Notes under the pieces: model-generated
The model's database searches: none
What the model was told of the DNA's origin: nothing
What the model saw: only the letters and a program-made list of their open reading frames with translations
Part shown: in pieces, positions 1-8,283 of the stretch
How the letters are laid out: every line of letters starts with the position of its first letter
Position numbering within the stretch: the first letter of the stretch is position 1
Position numbers and translations under genes: made by a program
DNA from: Comamonas denitrificans
GTDB taxonomy: Bacteria; Pseudomonadota; Gammaproteobacteria; Burkholderiales; Burkholderiaceae_C
Assembly: GCF_017368815.1 (NCBI RefSeq)
Contig: NZ_JAFNME010000020.1
Location: forward strand, 1 to 59,005
Direction: 5' to 3'
DNA: 59,005 nucleotides

Positions 1-788
1 TGCCCCAGCCCGTGCAAGGGGCCATCACGCTGCAGGACGTGGGCTTTCGCTACGGCAGCCGCCAAGTCATCCGCCAGCTCAACCTGCACATCCGCCCGGG
101 CGAAATGATCGGCCTGGTCGGCCACAGCGGCTCGGGCAAATCCACGTTGGTAAACCTCATCAACCGCTTTTACGACGTGACCGAAGGCAGCATCCAGCTC
201 GACGGCATCGACGTGCGCCGCCTGGCCGTGGCCGACTACCGGCGCAACATCGGCCTGGTGCTGCAAGAGCCGTTTTTGTTTTTTGGCACCGTGGCCGAGA
301 ACATCGCCTACGGCAAGCCCGAGGCCACGCGCCAGGAAATCATCGCCGCCGCCCGCGCCGCGCACGCGCACGACTTCATCCTGCGCCTGCCGCACGGCTA
401 CGACTCGGTGGTAGGCGAGCGCGGCCAGGGCCTCTCGGGCGGCGAGCGCCAGCGCATCAGCATCGCCCGCGCCCTGCTCATCAACCCGCGCCTGCTCATC
501 CTGGACGAGGCCACCTCGGCCGTGGACACCGAAACCGAAAAAGAAATCCAAAAAGCCCTGGACAACCTGGTGCAAGGGCGCACCACGATTGCCATTGCCC
601 ACCGCCTCTCCACCCTGCGCAAGGCCGACCGGCTGGTGGTGATGGACCGGGGCGAAATCGTCGAAGTCGGCCCGCACGACGAACTCATGGCCGCCCAGGG
701 CGCGTACTGGCGGCTGTACCAAGCCCAGGCCCGCCGCGCCGAAGAAGATGCCCATGCCGCCGGCCTGGTGCTGGCCCAAGATCAATAA
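1..788 (+). CDS. ABC exporter, C-terminal nucleotide-binding domain (partial, 5' end outside window)
   Basis: C-terminal part of an ABC exporter; the frame is open to base 3, so the membrane half lies off the left edge and the GTG at base 12 is only an internal codon. The complete ATPase domain is visible: Walker A GHSGSGKS, signature LSGGERQR, Walker B LLILDEATS and the H-loop in IAHRLS, then a charged tail. It would hydrolyse ATP to drive export by its fused membrane domain. From memory, Burkholderiales annotation pairs this type of transporter with the DUF1854 gene that follows and calls both 'cyanophycin metabolism-associated'; that link and the substrate are not shown by the sequence. 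Confidence 0.9.
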   Translation, partial: PQPVQGAITLQDVGFRYGSRQVIRQLNLHIRPGEMIGLVGHSGSGKSTLVNLINRFYDVTEGSIQLDGIDVRRLAVADYRRNIGLVLQEPFLFFGTVAENIAYGKPEATRQEIIAAARAAHAHDFILRLPHGYDSVVGERGQGLSGGERQRISIARALLINPRLLILDEATSAVDTETEKEIQKALDNLVQGRTTIAIAHRLSTLRKADRLVVMDRGEIVEVGPHDELMAAQGAYWRLYQAQARRAEEDAHAAGLVLAQDQ

Positions 789-888
789 AACAGAAGCTGC
801 ACGCGCTTGTATATCAATCAATTAAAGGCTTTATCTTTATAAAAACCTTGTAGATCAAGTGCAAACAGCTCTTTATTTAACCAAGCCT

Positions 889-1350
889 ATGTCCATCACC
901 CTCTACCACAACCCCCACGGCCAACTGTGCTGGCGGGCCCCCGATGGCACCGAGCACCGTGGCCTGGTGCCCGTGCGGGCCTTTCCCATCCAGGCCCCCC
1001 AAGAAGGCATCTCCTTGGTCGGCCCCGATGGCAAAGAAGTGCTCTGGGTGGCCCACCTGAACGAGCTGCCGCCCGCCACCCGCCAAGTGCTGGAAGCCAG
1101 CTTGGCCGAGCGCGAATTTATCCCGGTGATTGAGCGCATCGACGCCGTCGACTCCATCTCCACCCCCAGCCACTGGCAGGTCCGCACCGATCGGGGCCCG
1201 GCCACCTTGGTGCTCAAGGGCGAGGAAGACATCCGCCACCTCAGTGCCCAGCACCTGCTCATCACCAGCCGCGAAGGCGTGCAGTTTCGCATCCCCGATT
1301 TAAGCCAGCTGGACCGCCCCTCGTTCAAACGCATCGAGCGTTTTCTCTGA
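889..1350 (+). CDS. DUF1854 family protein, partner of the upstream ABC exporter
   Basis: A 153-residue soluble protein without signal peptide or membrane segment. The N-terminus (ITLYHNPHGQLCWRAPDG) and the central ITSREGVQFRIPDL stretch match what I know of DUF1854. I start it at ATG 889 rather than GTG 859, because the family begins at this point and the extra ten residues look like leader sequence. It lies 100 bp after the ABC exporter on the same strand and is probably co-transcribed. Biochemical role unknown; in related genomes the pair occurs near cyanophycin genes (recalled, not visible here). Confidence 0.75.
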   Translation: MSITLYHNPHGQLCWRAPDGTEHRGLVPVRAFPIQAPQEGISLVGPDGKEVLWVAHLNELPPATRQVLEASLAEREFIPVIERIDAVDSISTPSHWQVRTDRGPATLVLKGEEDIRHLSAQHLLITSREGVQFRIPDLSQLDRPSFKRIERFL

Positions 1351-1422
1351 ACTTTGCGCCGCCGTGGCCGATATCCCCTACAGGCGACACAGGCCGGGGG
1401 GTGTAAAAAATTGCAACCAAGC

Positions 1423-1449
1423 TAAACTTTGGCTGAAGCCTGCCGATAA
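1423..1449 (+). promoter_or_regulatory. FliA (sigma-28) flagellar class III promoter
   Basis: TAAACTTT at 1423-1430, an 11-base spacer, then GCCGATAA at 1442-1449. This matches the sigma-28 consensus (TAAAGTTT-N11-GCCGATAA) in 15 of 16 positions with the exact spacing. It points at the gene starting at 1519, about 60 bp downstream. Confidence 0.8.
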
Positions 1450-1518
1450 GGCGTACGAGGCACCATTATTTTCATCCAAATGTTTGATGTAGTTTGATTT
1501 TTTCACGAGAGGCACACC

Positions 1519-1977
1519 ATGCAAATTTCACCACTAGACCGCCAACCCATCGAATGGGCCAACCCGCAAGGTGCCAATTTGTATTCCACCGGTGCCTCGG
1601 GGCCTGCCGCCGTGCGCCCCCCCCACGCGGTCAATGCCGTGGAATCGACCGACAAACTGGGCGAAGGGGTGACCGTCAGCATCAAAACCCCAGAAAAGCC
1701 CACCGATGCCAGCGCCCAAGACCTAGACTGGACGGCCAAGCCCGAAGAGTTGGAAACAAAAAAATCGCTCAAGGAAATTCAAGAAGAGCAAAACAAAGAG
1801 CCTTTGTCCAAGCAGCTCATCGAATTCATCCAGTCCATGTGGCGGGCCAGCGCCATGGCGGTGGAGGCGGCCGAGCAAGCGCAAAAAACCGACCAGCAAG
1901 AGCGCAATATGCTGCAGGTGCGCACCCAGCCCCTCACCTACGAAGAGCCCAAAGTCAAACGCACCGGCGGGCTGTAA
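1519..1977 (+). CDS. Hypothetical protein with FliA promoter, probably motility-linked
   Basis: A 152-residue protein I do not recognise. The first ~90 residues are low in hydrophobicity and look disordered; residues ~80-125 are rich in Lys, Glu and Gln (KSLKEIQEEQNKEPLSKQ...) and then form a likely amphipathic helix including FIQSMWRASAMAVEAAEQAQ. There is no signal peptide. The upstream gap carries a near-perfect sigma-28 promoter and the gene is closed by a strong terminator, so it is a single-gene transcription unit expected to be expressed with late flagellar and chemotaxis genes. The SD is CACGAGAGG just before the ATG. No flagellar gene lies nearby; function is inferred from the promoter alone. 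Confidence 0.8.
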   Translation: MQISPLDRQPIEWANPQGANLYSTGASGPAAVRPPHAVNAVESTDKLGEGVTVSIKTPEKPTDASAQDLDWTAKPEELETKKSLKEIQEEQNKEPLSKQLIEFIQSMWRASAMAVEAAEQAQKTDQQERNMLQVRTQPLTYEEPKVKRTGGL

Positions 1978-2009
1978 ATGGCTGCACAACACCCCCGTAC
2001 CCCGCCCCA

Positions 2010-2039
2010 CCGCCTGCTGCCCTAGCAGGCGGTTTTTTT
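2010..2039 (+). terminator. Rho-independent terminator of the FliA-dependent gene
   Basis: Perfect 9-bp stem CCGCCTGCT / AGCAGGCGG (2010-2018 with 2024-2032), 5-base loop, then seven T residues. Lies 33 bp after the stop codon at 1977. Confidence 0.9.
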
Positions 2040-2053
2040 ATGGGCCAGCCTGT

Positions 2054-2075
2054 TAGAACGTGTTCACGTTCTTAG
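2054..2075. repeat. Collapsed copy of the AGAACGTGTTCA palindromic element (two ends joined)
   Basis: AGAACGTG-TT-CACGTTCT (2055-2072) is an 8-bp inverted repeat built from the same terminal sequence as the larger element at 7981-8142. It looks like that element with its interior deleted. Its right end TTA (2072-2074) is, on the minus strand, the TAA stop codon of recJ. Confidence 0.65.
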
Positions 2076-3784
2076 CTTTGCAGCGCCCCCTCGACCAGAA
2101 ACTGCACCTTGCGTTCGCCCTTCCACTCATTGATATCCAGGCGAAAGGCCAGGTGCTCCCAAGCGTCCAGCGGCTCGGTGCGGCCAAACCAGATGCCATC
2201 GACCACCTCGCCCTGGTGGCGCAGTTGCAGCTTCAGGTGTTTTTCGCCCACCAGGCGCTGCGAGACGATTTCCATGTCCTCGCTGAACGTGGGCGGCTCA
2301 AAGCCCTGGCCCCAAACTTGCAAATTGAGCTGTTCGACCACGGCCGAGTGGCGAAACTCGGCCGGCAGTGCGCCATCGGTGTGCAGGCAACGGGTGAGCA
2401 CGTCGGCACTGAGCAGCTCCTGCGCCACCTGGGCAAAGGCGCTGCTAAAGCGCTCAAAATGTTCCATGCGGATGGTGCAACCAGCGGCCATGGCGTGGCC
2501 GCCAAAGCGCAGCAACACATCGGGGTGGCGTTTGGCGAGCAAATCCAGCGCATCGCGCAAATGAAAACCGGGGATGGAGCGGCCCGAGCCCTTGAGCTCA
2601 TGCGTCTTGCCCTCGGCCTGGCTGGCGGCAAACACAAAGGTGGGGCGGTGCAGCCGGTCTTTGATGCGCGAGGCGACGATGCCGACAACGCCTTCGTGAA
2701 ATTCGGGGTCGAACACGCTGATGGCCGCCGGGGCGCTGCCGCTGTCCTGGCACAGCCCCTCGGCCAGGGCAAAGGCTTGCTGGCGCATGTCACCCTCCAG
2801 GTGCTGGCGCTGGCGGTTGATGCGGTCCAGCGCCTGGGCCAGTTCCAGCGCCTGGCCAAAATCGTCGGTCAGCAGGCATTCGATGCCGATGGTCATGTCC
2901 GCCAAGCGCCCTGCCGCATTGATGCGCGGCCCCAGGGCAAAGCCAAAATCCTGCGTGCTGGCTTGCTGCCAGGTTTTGCCCGCCGCCTGGTACAGCGCCC
3001 GCATGCCGGCGGGCATGTGGCCTTTGCGAATGCGCAGCAGCCCCTGATCGACCAGGCGGCGGTTGTTCGTGTCCAGCCGCACCACGTCGGCCACCGTCCC
3101 CAGGGCCACCAGGGGCAGCAGGGTATCGAGCTTGGGCTGGGGCGCGGCGGCGTAGGCCCCGCGTTCGCGCAGCAGCGCCCGCAGTTGCAGCAGCACATAA
3201 AACATCACGCCCACCCCGGCCAGGCTTTTGCTGGCAAAGCTGCAGCCGGGCTGGTTGGGATTGACCATGGCCTCGGGCGTGGGCAGCTCGGCACCGGGCA
3301 GGTGGTGGTCGGTCACCAGCACCTGCAGACCCAGGCGCTGCGCCTCGCGCACCCCGGCGATGCTGCCAATGCCGTTATCCACGGTGACCAGCAGGCCGTA
3401 GCCCTGGGCGGCCACGCGCCGGGCGATGGCGGGCGAGAGGCCGTAGCCGTCCTGCACCCGGTCGGGCACTTCGTAGCTGACGTGCTGCGCCCCCAGCATG
3501 CGCAGACCGCGCACGGCCACAGCGCAGGCGGTGGCACCGTCGCAGTCGTAATCGGCCACGATGCAAATGCGTTGCTGCGCGGCAATGGCTTGGGCCAGCA
3601 GTTGGGCGGCGGCCTCAATGCCCTTGAGGCCACTGGGCGGCAGCAGGTGCTGCAGGCCAGTGTCCAGCTCCTGTGGCGATTGCACGCCCCGCGCCGCAAA
3701 TAAGCGCGCCAGCAGCGGCGCAACGCCGTTTTGCACCAGCGCATCGACCTGGGCCTGGGAAATTTCCCGTTCAATGATTTTCAT
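2072..3784 (-). CDS. recJ: Single-stranded-DNA-specific 5'-3' exonuclease RecJ
   Basis: 570 residues, the usual length. RecJ degrades single-stranded DNA 5' to 3' in RecFOR recombination, mismatch repair and replication restart. The phosphoesterase motifs are clear: VADYDCDGATA near residue 75 (motif I), a DNG motif in VTVDNGIGS (motif II) and VTDHHLPG (the DHH signature, motif III). A DHHA1 domain follows, with the glycine-rich FGGHAMAAG motif around residue 430. The start overlaps the stop of the RpfE-type gene upstream by 4 bp (ATGA), so the two are translationally coupled. The stop codon is supplied by a palindromic-element remnant. Confidence 0.97.
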   Translation of the reverse strand: MKIIEREISQAQVDALVQNGVAPLLARLFAARGVQSPQELDTGLQHLLPPSGLKGIEAAAQLLAQAIAAQQRICIVADYDCDGATACAVAVRGLRMLGAQHVSYEVPDRVQDGYGLSPAIARRVAAQGYGLLVTVDNGIGSIAGVREAQRLGLQVLVTDHHLPGAELPTPEAMVNPNQPGCSFASKSLAGVGVMFYVLLQLRALLRERGAYAAAPQPKLDTLLPLVALGTVADVVRLDTNNRRLVDQGLLRIRKGHMPAGMRALYQAAGKTWQQASTQDFGFALGPRINAAGRLADMTIGIECLLTDDFGQALELAQALDRINRQRQHLEGDMRQQAFALAEGLCQDSGSAPAAISVFDPEFHEGVVGIVASRIKDRLHRPTFVFAASQAEGKTHELKGSGRSIPGFHLRDALDLLAKRHPDVLLRFGGHAMAAGCTIRMEHFERFSSAFAQVAQELLSADVLTRCLHTDGALPAEFRHSAVVEQLNLQVWGQGFEPPTFSEDMEIVSQRLVGEKHLKLQLRHQGEVVDGIWFGRTEPLDAWEHLAFRLDINEWKGERKVQFLVEGALQS

Positions 3785-4749
3785 AGCTGGTTGCGCAGAG
3801 AATTAAATGTTTTTTGCTTAAAAAGGCTCTGAAAGCGCTGCATCAAAGCGGAACGCGCTCTTTTAAAGTGCAGCGCTTGGGCTTCGCCGCACAGCGTCAG
3901 CGTGGCCTGGCCACCGGCGCGCACATGGGCCAGCAGCTGGGCAATCGGCCCGGCCTCGGCCTGCTGCCAGGCCTGCTGCCAGGCGGCCCAGTCTTGGCGC
4001 AAGGCGGCTTGGCGCAAGCCATCGACCAAGAGGATGGGTGTGGGGATGGGGGTGGGCCCCTGCGCCAGCGCCCCGGCCCCGTGCAGCCAAAAGCCATTGA
4101 CGGGCGGCAGCCCCCGCGCCTCGCGCGCGTCGTTGAAGGGATGGCTGTACAGCAGCATTTGCGCCTCGCTGTGCAGGCGCTGAAAGGGCTGGGTCTGCGG
4201 CAGCCAGCGGCTGGCATCGCGCAGCAGCACCCGGTCAAGCGATGCGGTGCTTAAACCGGCCAGCGGTGCGCCGCTGACGCGCCACAGCAGGGGCGAGAGC
4301 ACTTGCAATTGCAGCCCGTCCTCGGCCCACCAGGGGGCCAGGATGGCGCACAGCGCCTGCGCCTCGGCCAGGGTGAACTGCAGCTGCGCCGGGTCGTCCA
4401 GCCGCACCTGGTCGGCCCCGGCGTGCAGGTGGCAGGGCGTGAGCCAGGCATGGGGCAGCCGTGCTGGCGCGCCCACCGCAGCCCAAGCGGGGGCGGCCGC
4501 GTTCAAACCCCAGGCTTGCGCCACGGCGCGTTCGTGCGGGGGAATGGGAAAATCGTACTCCTGCCCGTCGCGCTCGGTCTCCTGCAATAAAGCCAGCAGC
4601 GCATCGAGCTGCGGCGTGGCCACGGCCGGGGCGTTTTCGGCCGCCGCATAGGGCAGGATCAGGTGGGGCACGGCGGCAGCAGGGGCGCGGTTGGGCCCAT
4701 CAAGGGGCGCAGGCAGGGCAAAAGGCAAGGGCAGGTTGGCAGCAGGCAT
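3781..4749 (-). CDS. RpfE-type / COG4255 uncharacterised protein upstream of recJ
   Basis: About 322 residues if started at the Met at 4749 (MPAANLPLPF...); a longer frame reaches 4830 but would run almost into the divergent lolC start at 4836. The protein has an Ala/Pro-rich N-terminus, a core with TLAEAQALCAIL and LYSHPFNDARE, and a conserved NGFWLHGAG motif. It resembles a family of uncharacterised beta- and gammaproteobacterial proteins annotated as 'regulatory protein, RpfE type', named from the Xanthomonas rpf cluster where rpfE also adjoins recJ. No enzyme motif is evident. Some databases call relatives phosphoglycerate mutase-like; I see no support for that here. Confidence 0.75.
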   Translation of the reverse strand: MPAANLPLPFALPAPLDGPNRAPAAAVPHLILPYAAAENAPAVATPQLDALLALLQETERDGQEYDFPIPPHERAVAQAWGLNAAAPAWAAVGAPARLPHAWLTPCHLHAGADQVRLDDPAQLQFTLAEAQALCAILAPWWAEDGLQLQVLSPLLWRVSGAPLAGLSTASLDRVLLRDASRWLPQTQPFQRLHSEAQMLLYSHPFNDAREARGLPPVNGFWLHGAGALAQGPTPIPTPILLVDGLRQAALRQDWAAWQQAWQQAEAGPIAQLLAHVRAGGQATLTLCGEAQALHFKRARSALMQRFQSLFKQKTFNSLRNQL

Positions 4750-4835
4750 GGGGGGTGATTGTCGCCAAACTGGCGCAGGGCTGCCCGCACGGTTTGCCAA
4801 GCCTGTGGGGCGACTGGTGCCACAATCCACCCGCT

Positions 4836-6081
4836 ATGCAAATACCTTTTGAAATTGCCTTGGGCTGGCGCTACACGCGGGCGGGGCGGGCCATGCGGCG
4901 CAATGGCTTTATCTCGTTCATCTCGGGCGCGTCGATGCTGGGCATTGCGCTGGGGGTGGCGGCGCTGATCATCGTTTTAAGCGTGATGAACGGTTTCCAA
5001 AAAGAGGTGCGCGACCGCATGCTCAGCGTGGTTTCGCACATCGAAATTTTTGCCCCCAATGGCCAGCCCATGCAGGACGTGGCCGGGGCCATGGCGCAGG
5101 CCAAGCAGCATCCTGAAGTGGTGGGCGCGGCCCCCTTTGTGGCTGCCCAGGCCCTGCTGGCACGCGGCGAGGACATGCAGGGCGTGCTGGTGCGCGGCAT
5201 TGACCCCGCGCACGAGGGCGAGGTGACCGACTTGGCCGCCACCAACACCGAGGTGCTGCAAGCCTTGCAGCCGGGCAGCTTTGCCATCGTGCTGGGCGTG
5301 GAGCTGGCGAAAAACCTGGGCGTGGCGGCGGGCGATACCGTCACCCTGATCGCCCCCAGCGGCCAGGTCACCCCGGCCGGGGTGGTGCCGCGCATGAAGC
5401 AGATGCAGGTGGCCGGGGTGTTTGACTCGGGCCATTACGAGTACGACGCCAATTTGGCCATGCTGCACTACCAAGATGCGCAAAAGGTTTTTCGCCTTGA
5501 AGGCCCAACAGGCGTGCGTTTAAAGCTACAAGATTTGCACCAAGCCCCGCGCGTAGCCAAAGAGCTGGCCAGCCAGTTGCAAGAATTTTTGTACCTGCGC
5601 GACTGGACGCAGCAAAACAAAACCTGGTTTGCCGCCGTGCAGGTGGAAAAACGCATGATGTTCATCATCCTCACGCTGATCGTGGCGGTGGCCGCGTTCA
5701 ACCTGGTGTCCACCCTGGTGATGACGGTGCAGGACAAGCGCTCGGACATCGCCATCCTGCGCACCCTGGGCGCATCGCCCGCCTCCATCATGGGCATTTT
5801 TGTCGTGCAAGGGGCGATGGTGGGCGTGCTGGGCACGCTGGGCGGGTTGGCGCTGGGGCTGCTGGTGGCGTGCAATATTGACGTGATCGTTCCGGCCATC
5901 GAGCAAGCGCTGGGCGCGAGCTTTTTGCCCAAAGACATTTACCTCATCAGCCGCATGCCCAGCGAGCCGCTGGCCAGCGACATCGTGCCGATTGCGCTCA
6001 TCGCCCTGCTGCTGGCCTTTGTCGCCACCCTCTACCCCAGCTGGCGCGCCAGCCGCGTGAACCCTGCGGAGGCCTTGCGCT

Positions 6082-6089
<8 letters not shown>
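4836..6089 (+). CDS. lolC: Lipoprotein-releasing system permease LolC/LolE family
   Basis: 417 residues. Inner-membrane subunit of the LolCDE ABC system that extracts mature lipoproteins from the inner membrane for transfer to LolA. It begins with an N-terminal helix ([31 protein letters not shown]) followed by a ~200-residue periplasmic domain, then three helices: [21 protein letters not shown], the [25 protein letters not shown] segment and [24 protein letters not shown]. The ending PAEALRYE is typical. ATG 4836 is chosen because the family starts with ...[14 protein letters not shown]; the frame is open further upstream but that part overlaps the divergent gene. It overlaps lolD by 8 bp. 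Only one permease gene is present here, so a homodimer or a second gene elsewhere is possible. Confidence 0.95.
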
Positions 6090-6764
<675 letters not shown>

Positions 6765-6768
<4 letters not shown>

Positions 6769-7136
6769 GCATGGGCACGCGCCCCGGCACCACCCTTTGG
6801 CAGCCCATCACCGATTGCGCCGACTTGCAAACCCGGCTGCCGTCAGCGCCCACAGCGCTGGTGCTGTGGGGCGGTACGCACTGCGGGGTGTGCCAAGCCA
6901 TTGCGCCGCGCTTGGCCGCCATGGCCGCAGAACATTTCCCACAGCTGCCTCTGCTCTACGTGGACTGCCAGGCCACCCCTGCCGCCTGCGCCCAATACGG
7001 CGTGTTCACCCTGCCGGTGCTGCGCCTGTACGTGAACGGGCACAGTGCGCTGGAATACGCCCGCGCCTTTGGCGTGGCCCAGGTGCAGCAGGAGGTGGCA
7101 GCGGTGCTGGCGCGGCTGGCAGCGCTGGAGGATTGA
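6765..7136 (+). CDS. Thioredoxin-family protein (CGVC active site)
   Basis: 123 residues with a thioredoxin fold: the [14 protein letters not shown] active-site region has Cys40 and Cys43, followed by LPLLYVDCQ and the cis-proline loop [13 protein letters not shown]. No signal peptide, so cytoplasmic. The CGVC dipeptide differs from the CGPC of classical thioredoxin, which shifts redox potential in known family members. It overlaps lolD by 4 bp and ends 8 bp before tatD, so it belongs to the same operon. Substrate unknown. Confidence 0.85.
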
Positions 7137-7144
7137 AGAGCGCC

Positions 7145-7981
7145 ATGCCCCTTTCCTGGATCGACACCCACTGCCACCTGGACGCGCCCGCGTTCGCCGC
7201 CGACCGCCTGGCCGTGCGGGCCGCAGCGCGGGCTGCCGGGGTAGCGCATTGCGTGCTGGTGGCGGTAGAGCGCAGCAACTGGCAGGCGGTACGCGATCTG
7301 GCGCACGCCACGGGGGACAGCTACGCGCTGGGCATTCACCCGCTGTTTACCCCGCAGGCGCAGGAGGGCGACATCGCCGCGCTGCGGGCCCAGCTGGAAC
7401 AGTGGCAGGGTGACCCGCAGCTGGTGGCGGTGGGCGAGATTGGGCTGGATTTTTTCGTCCCCGCGCTGACCACGCCTGCGGCCCGCGCCCGGCAGGAATG
7501 GTTTTATGCGCAGCAGGTGCATTTGGCGCGGGAGCTGGCGCTGCCGGTGATCGTGCATGTGCGCCAAAGCAGCGATGCGCTCTTGAAAGTATTGCGGGCC
7601 ATGCCTGTTATTAGCGGCATTGCACATGCTTTTAATGGAAGTTTGCAGCAAGCCCAAGCGTTTACAGCTCTTAACTTTAAACTAGGCTTGGGTGGGGCCA
7701 TGACCCATGCCCGGGCGCTCAAGCTGCGCGATCTGGCCCAGCGCCTGCCGCTGGACAGCCTGGTGCTGGAGACCGATGCCCCCGACATGCCCCCGCAGTG
7801 GCTCTACCGCACCGCCGCCGAGCGTGCCGCTGGCCAGCCCCAAGGGCGCAACACCAGCGCCGAACTGCCGCGCATTGCCCAGGTGCTGGCCGACTTGCGC
7901 GGCCTGCCGCTGGCCGCCTTGGCACAGGCCACCACCGCCAACGCCCGCGCGGCGCTGCGGGGGCTACCCGCTTGCCCCTAA
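7145..7981 (+). CDS. tatD: TatD-family metal-dependent hydrolase / DNase
   Basis: 278 residues. TatD-family enzymes are TIM-barrel, metal-dependent hydrolases with 3'-exonuclease/AP-endonuclease activity. Visible metal ligands: DTHCHLD near the N-terminus, the GEIGLDFF motif, IVHVRQ, the HAFNGS motif and ETDAPDMP towards the end. ATG 7145 gives the family's start (SWIDTHCHLDAP); the frame is open upstream but overlaps the previous gene. The stop codon TAA (7979-7981) runs into the terminal repeat of the palindromic element that follows. Confidence 0.92.
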   Translation: MPLSWIDTHCHLDAPAFAADRLAVRAAARAAGVAHCVLVAVERSNWQAVRDLAHATGDSYALGIHPLFTPQAQEGDIAALRAQLEQWQGDPQLVAVGEIGLDFFVPALTTPAARARQEWFYAQQVHLARELALPVIVHVRQSSDALLKVLRAMPVISGIAHAFNGSLQQAQAFTALNFKLGLGGAMTHARALKLRDLAQRLPLDSLVLETDAPDMPPQWLYRTAAERAAGQPQGRNTSAELPRIAQVLADLRGLPLAALAQATTANARAALRGLPACP

Positions 7982-8142
7982 GAACGTGTTCACGATCTCC
8001 TCATGGGTGTGCGGGCGCGGCTTCGGGCGGTCTGCGTCGTTGCAAATCCTCGCAATAGCCAAGCTATTGCTGTGGTTTGCGCCTCGCAACCCATCCCGAA
8101 CCGCATCCCCCACACCTTCATTCGAGATCATGAACACGTTCT
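7981..8142. repeat. Full palindromic element, ~162 bp, with 19-bp terminal inverted repeats
   Basis: The left end AGAACGTGTTCACGATCTC (7981-7999) is repeated inverted at the right end (8124-8142) with one mismatch. The centre is a perfect 8-bp hairpin GCAATAGC-CAA-GCTATTGC (8052-8070). The two arms between also match each other imperfectly along their whole length, so the element folds into one long hairpin. It carries no gene. It resembles a MITE or a large repetitive extragenic palindrome. A collapsed copy (2054) and a remnant (17137) occur in this window, all at gene 3' ends. Confidence 0.8.
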
Positions 8143-8207
8143 AAGATCAACCCCATTTCAACCCCGTTCCACCCCCCTGCGCTACGCGGAAGAATTTCGC
8201 CCGCTGG

Positions 8208-8236
8208 GGAACAAACCAGCGCTCAGCAGCTTCTGA
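8208..8236 (+). promoter_or_regulatory. Possible sigma-E (RpoE) type promoter for mucD
   Basis: GGAACAA at 8208-8214 and TCTGA at 8232-8236, separated by 17 bases, resemble the sigma-E consensus (GGAACTT ... TCTGA), with two mismatches in the -35. mucD/degP genes are classical sigma-E targets, which supports the reading. Based on a short match only. Confidence 0.35.
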
Positions 8237-8283
8237 ACAAGCCTCTTGCTGATGAAAAAATGCCCAAAGAAAGGATACCCCCC

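Noticed and set aside
3375-3566. Frames opposite or shifted within recJ, mucD, lepA, traD and the ICE genes
   Set aside because: They are shadows of GC-rich coding sequence: Arg/Ala/Pro-rich, without SD or family motifs.
3781-4830. Longer version of the RpfE-type gene starting at 4830
   Set aside because: It would leave 5 bp to the divergent lolC start and the extra residues look like non-coding sequence; Met at 4749 preferred.
4461-4835. Upstream extension of lolC
   Set aside because: The family starts at ATG 4836; the extension overlaps the opposite-strand gene and has no homologous pattern.
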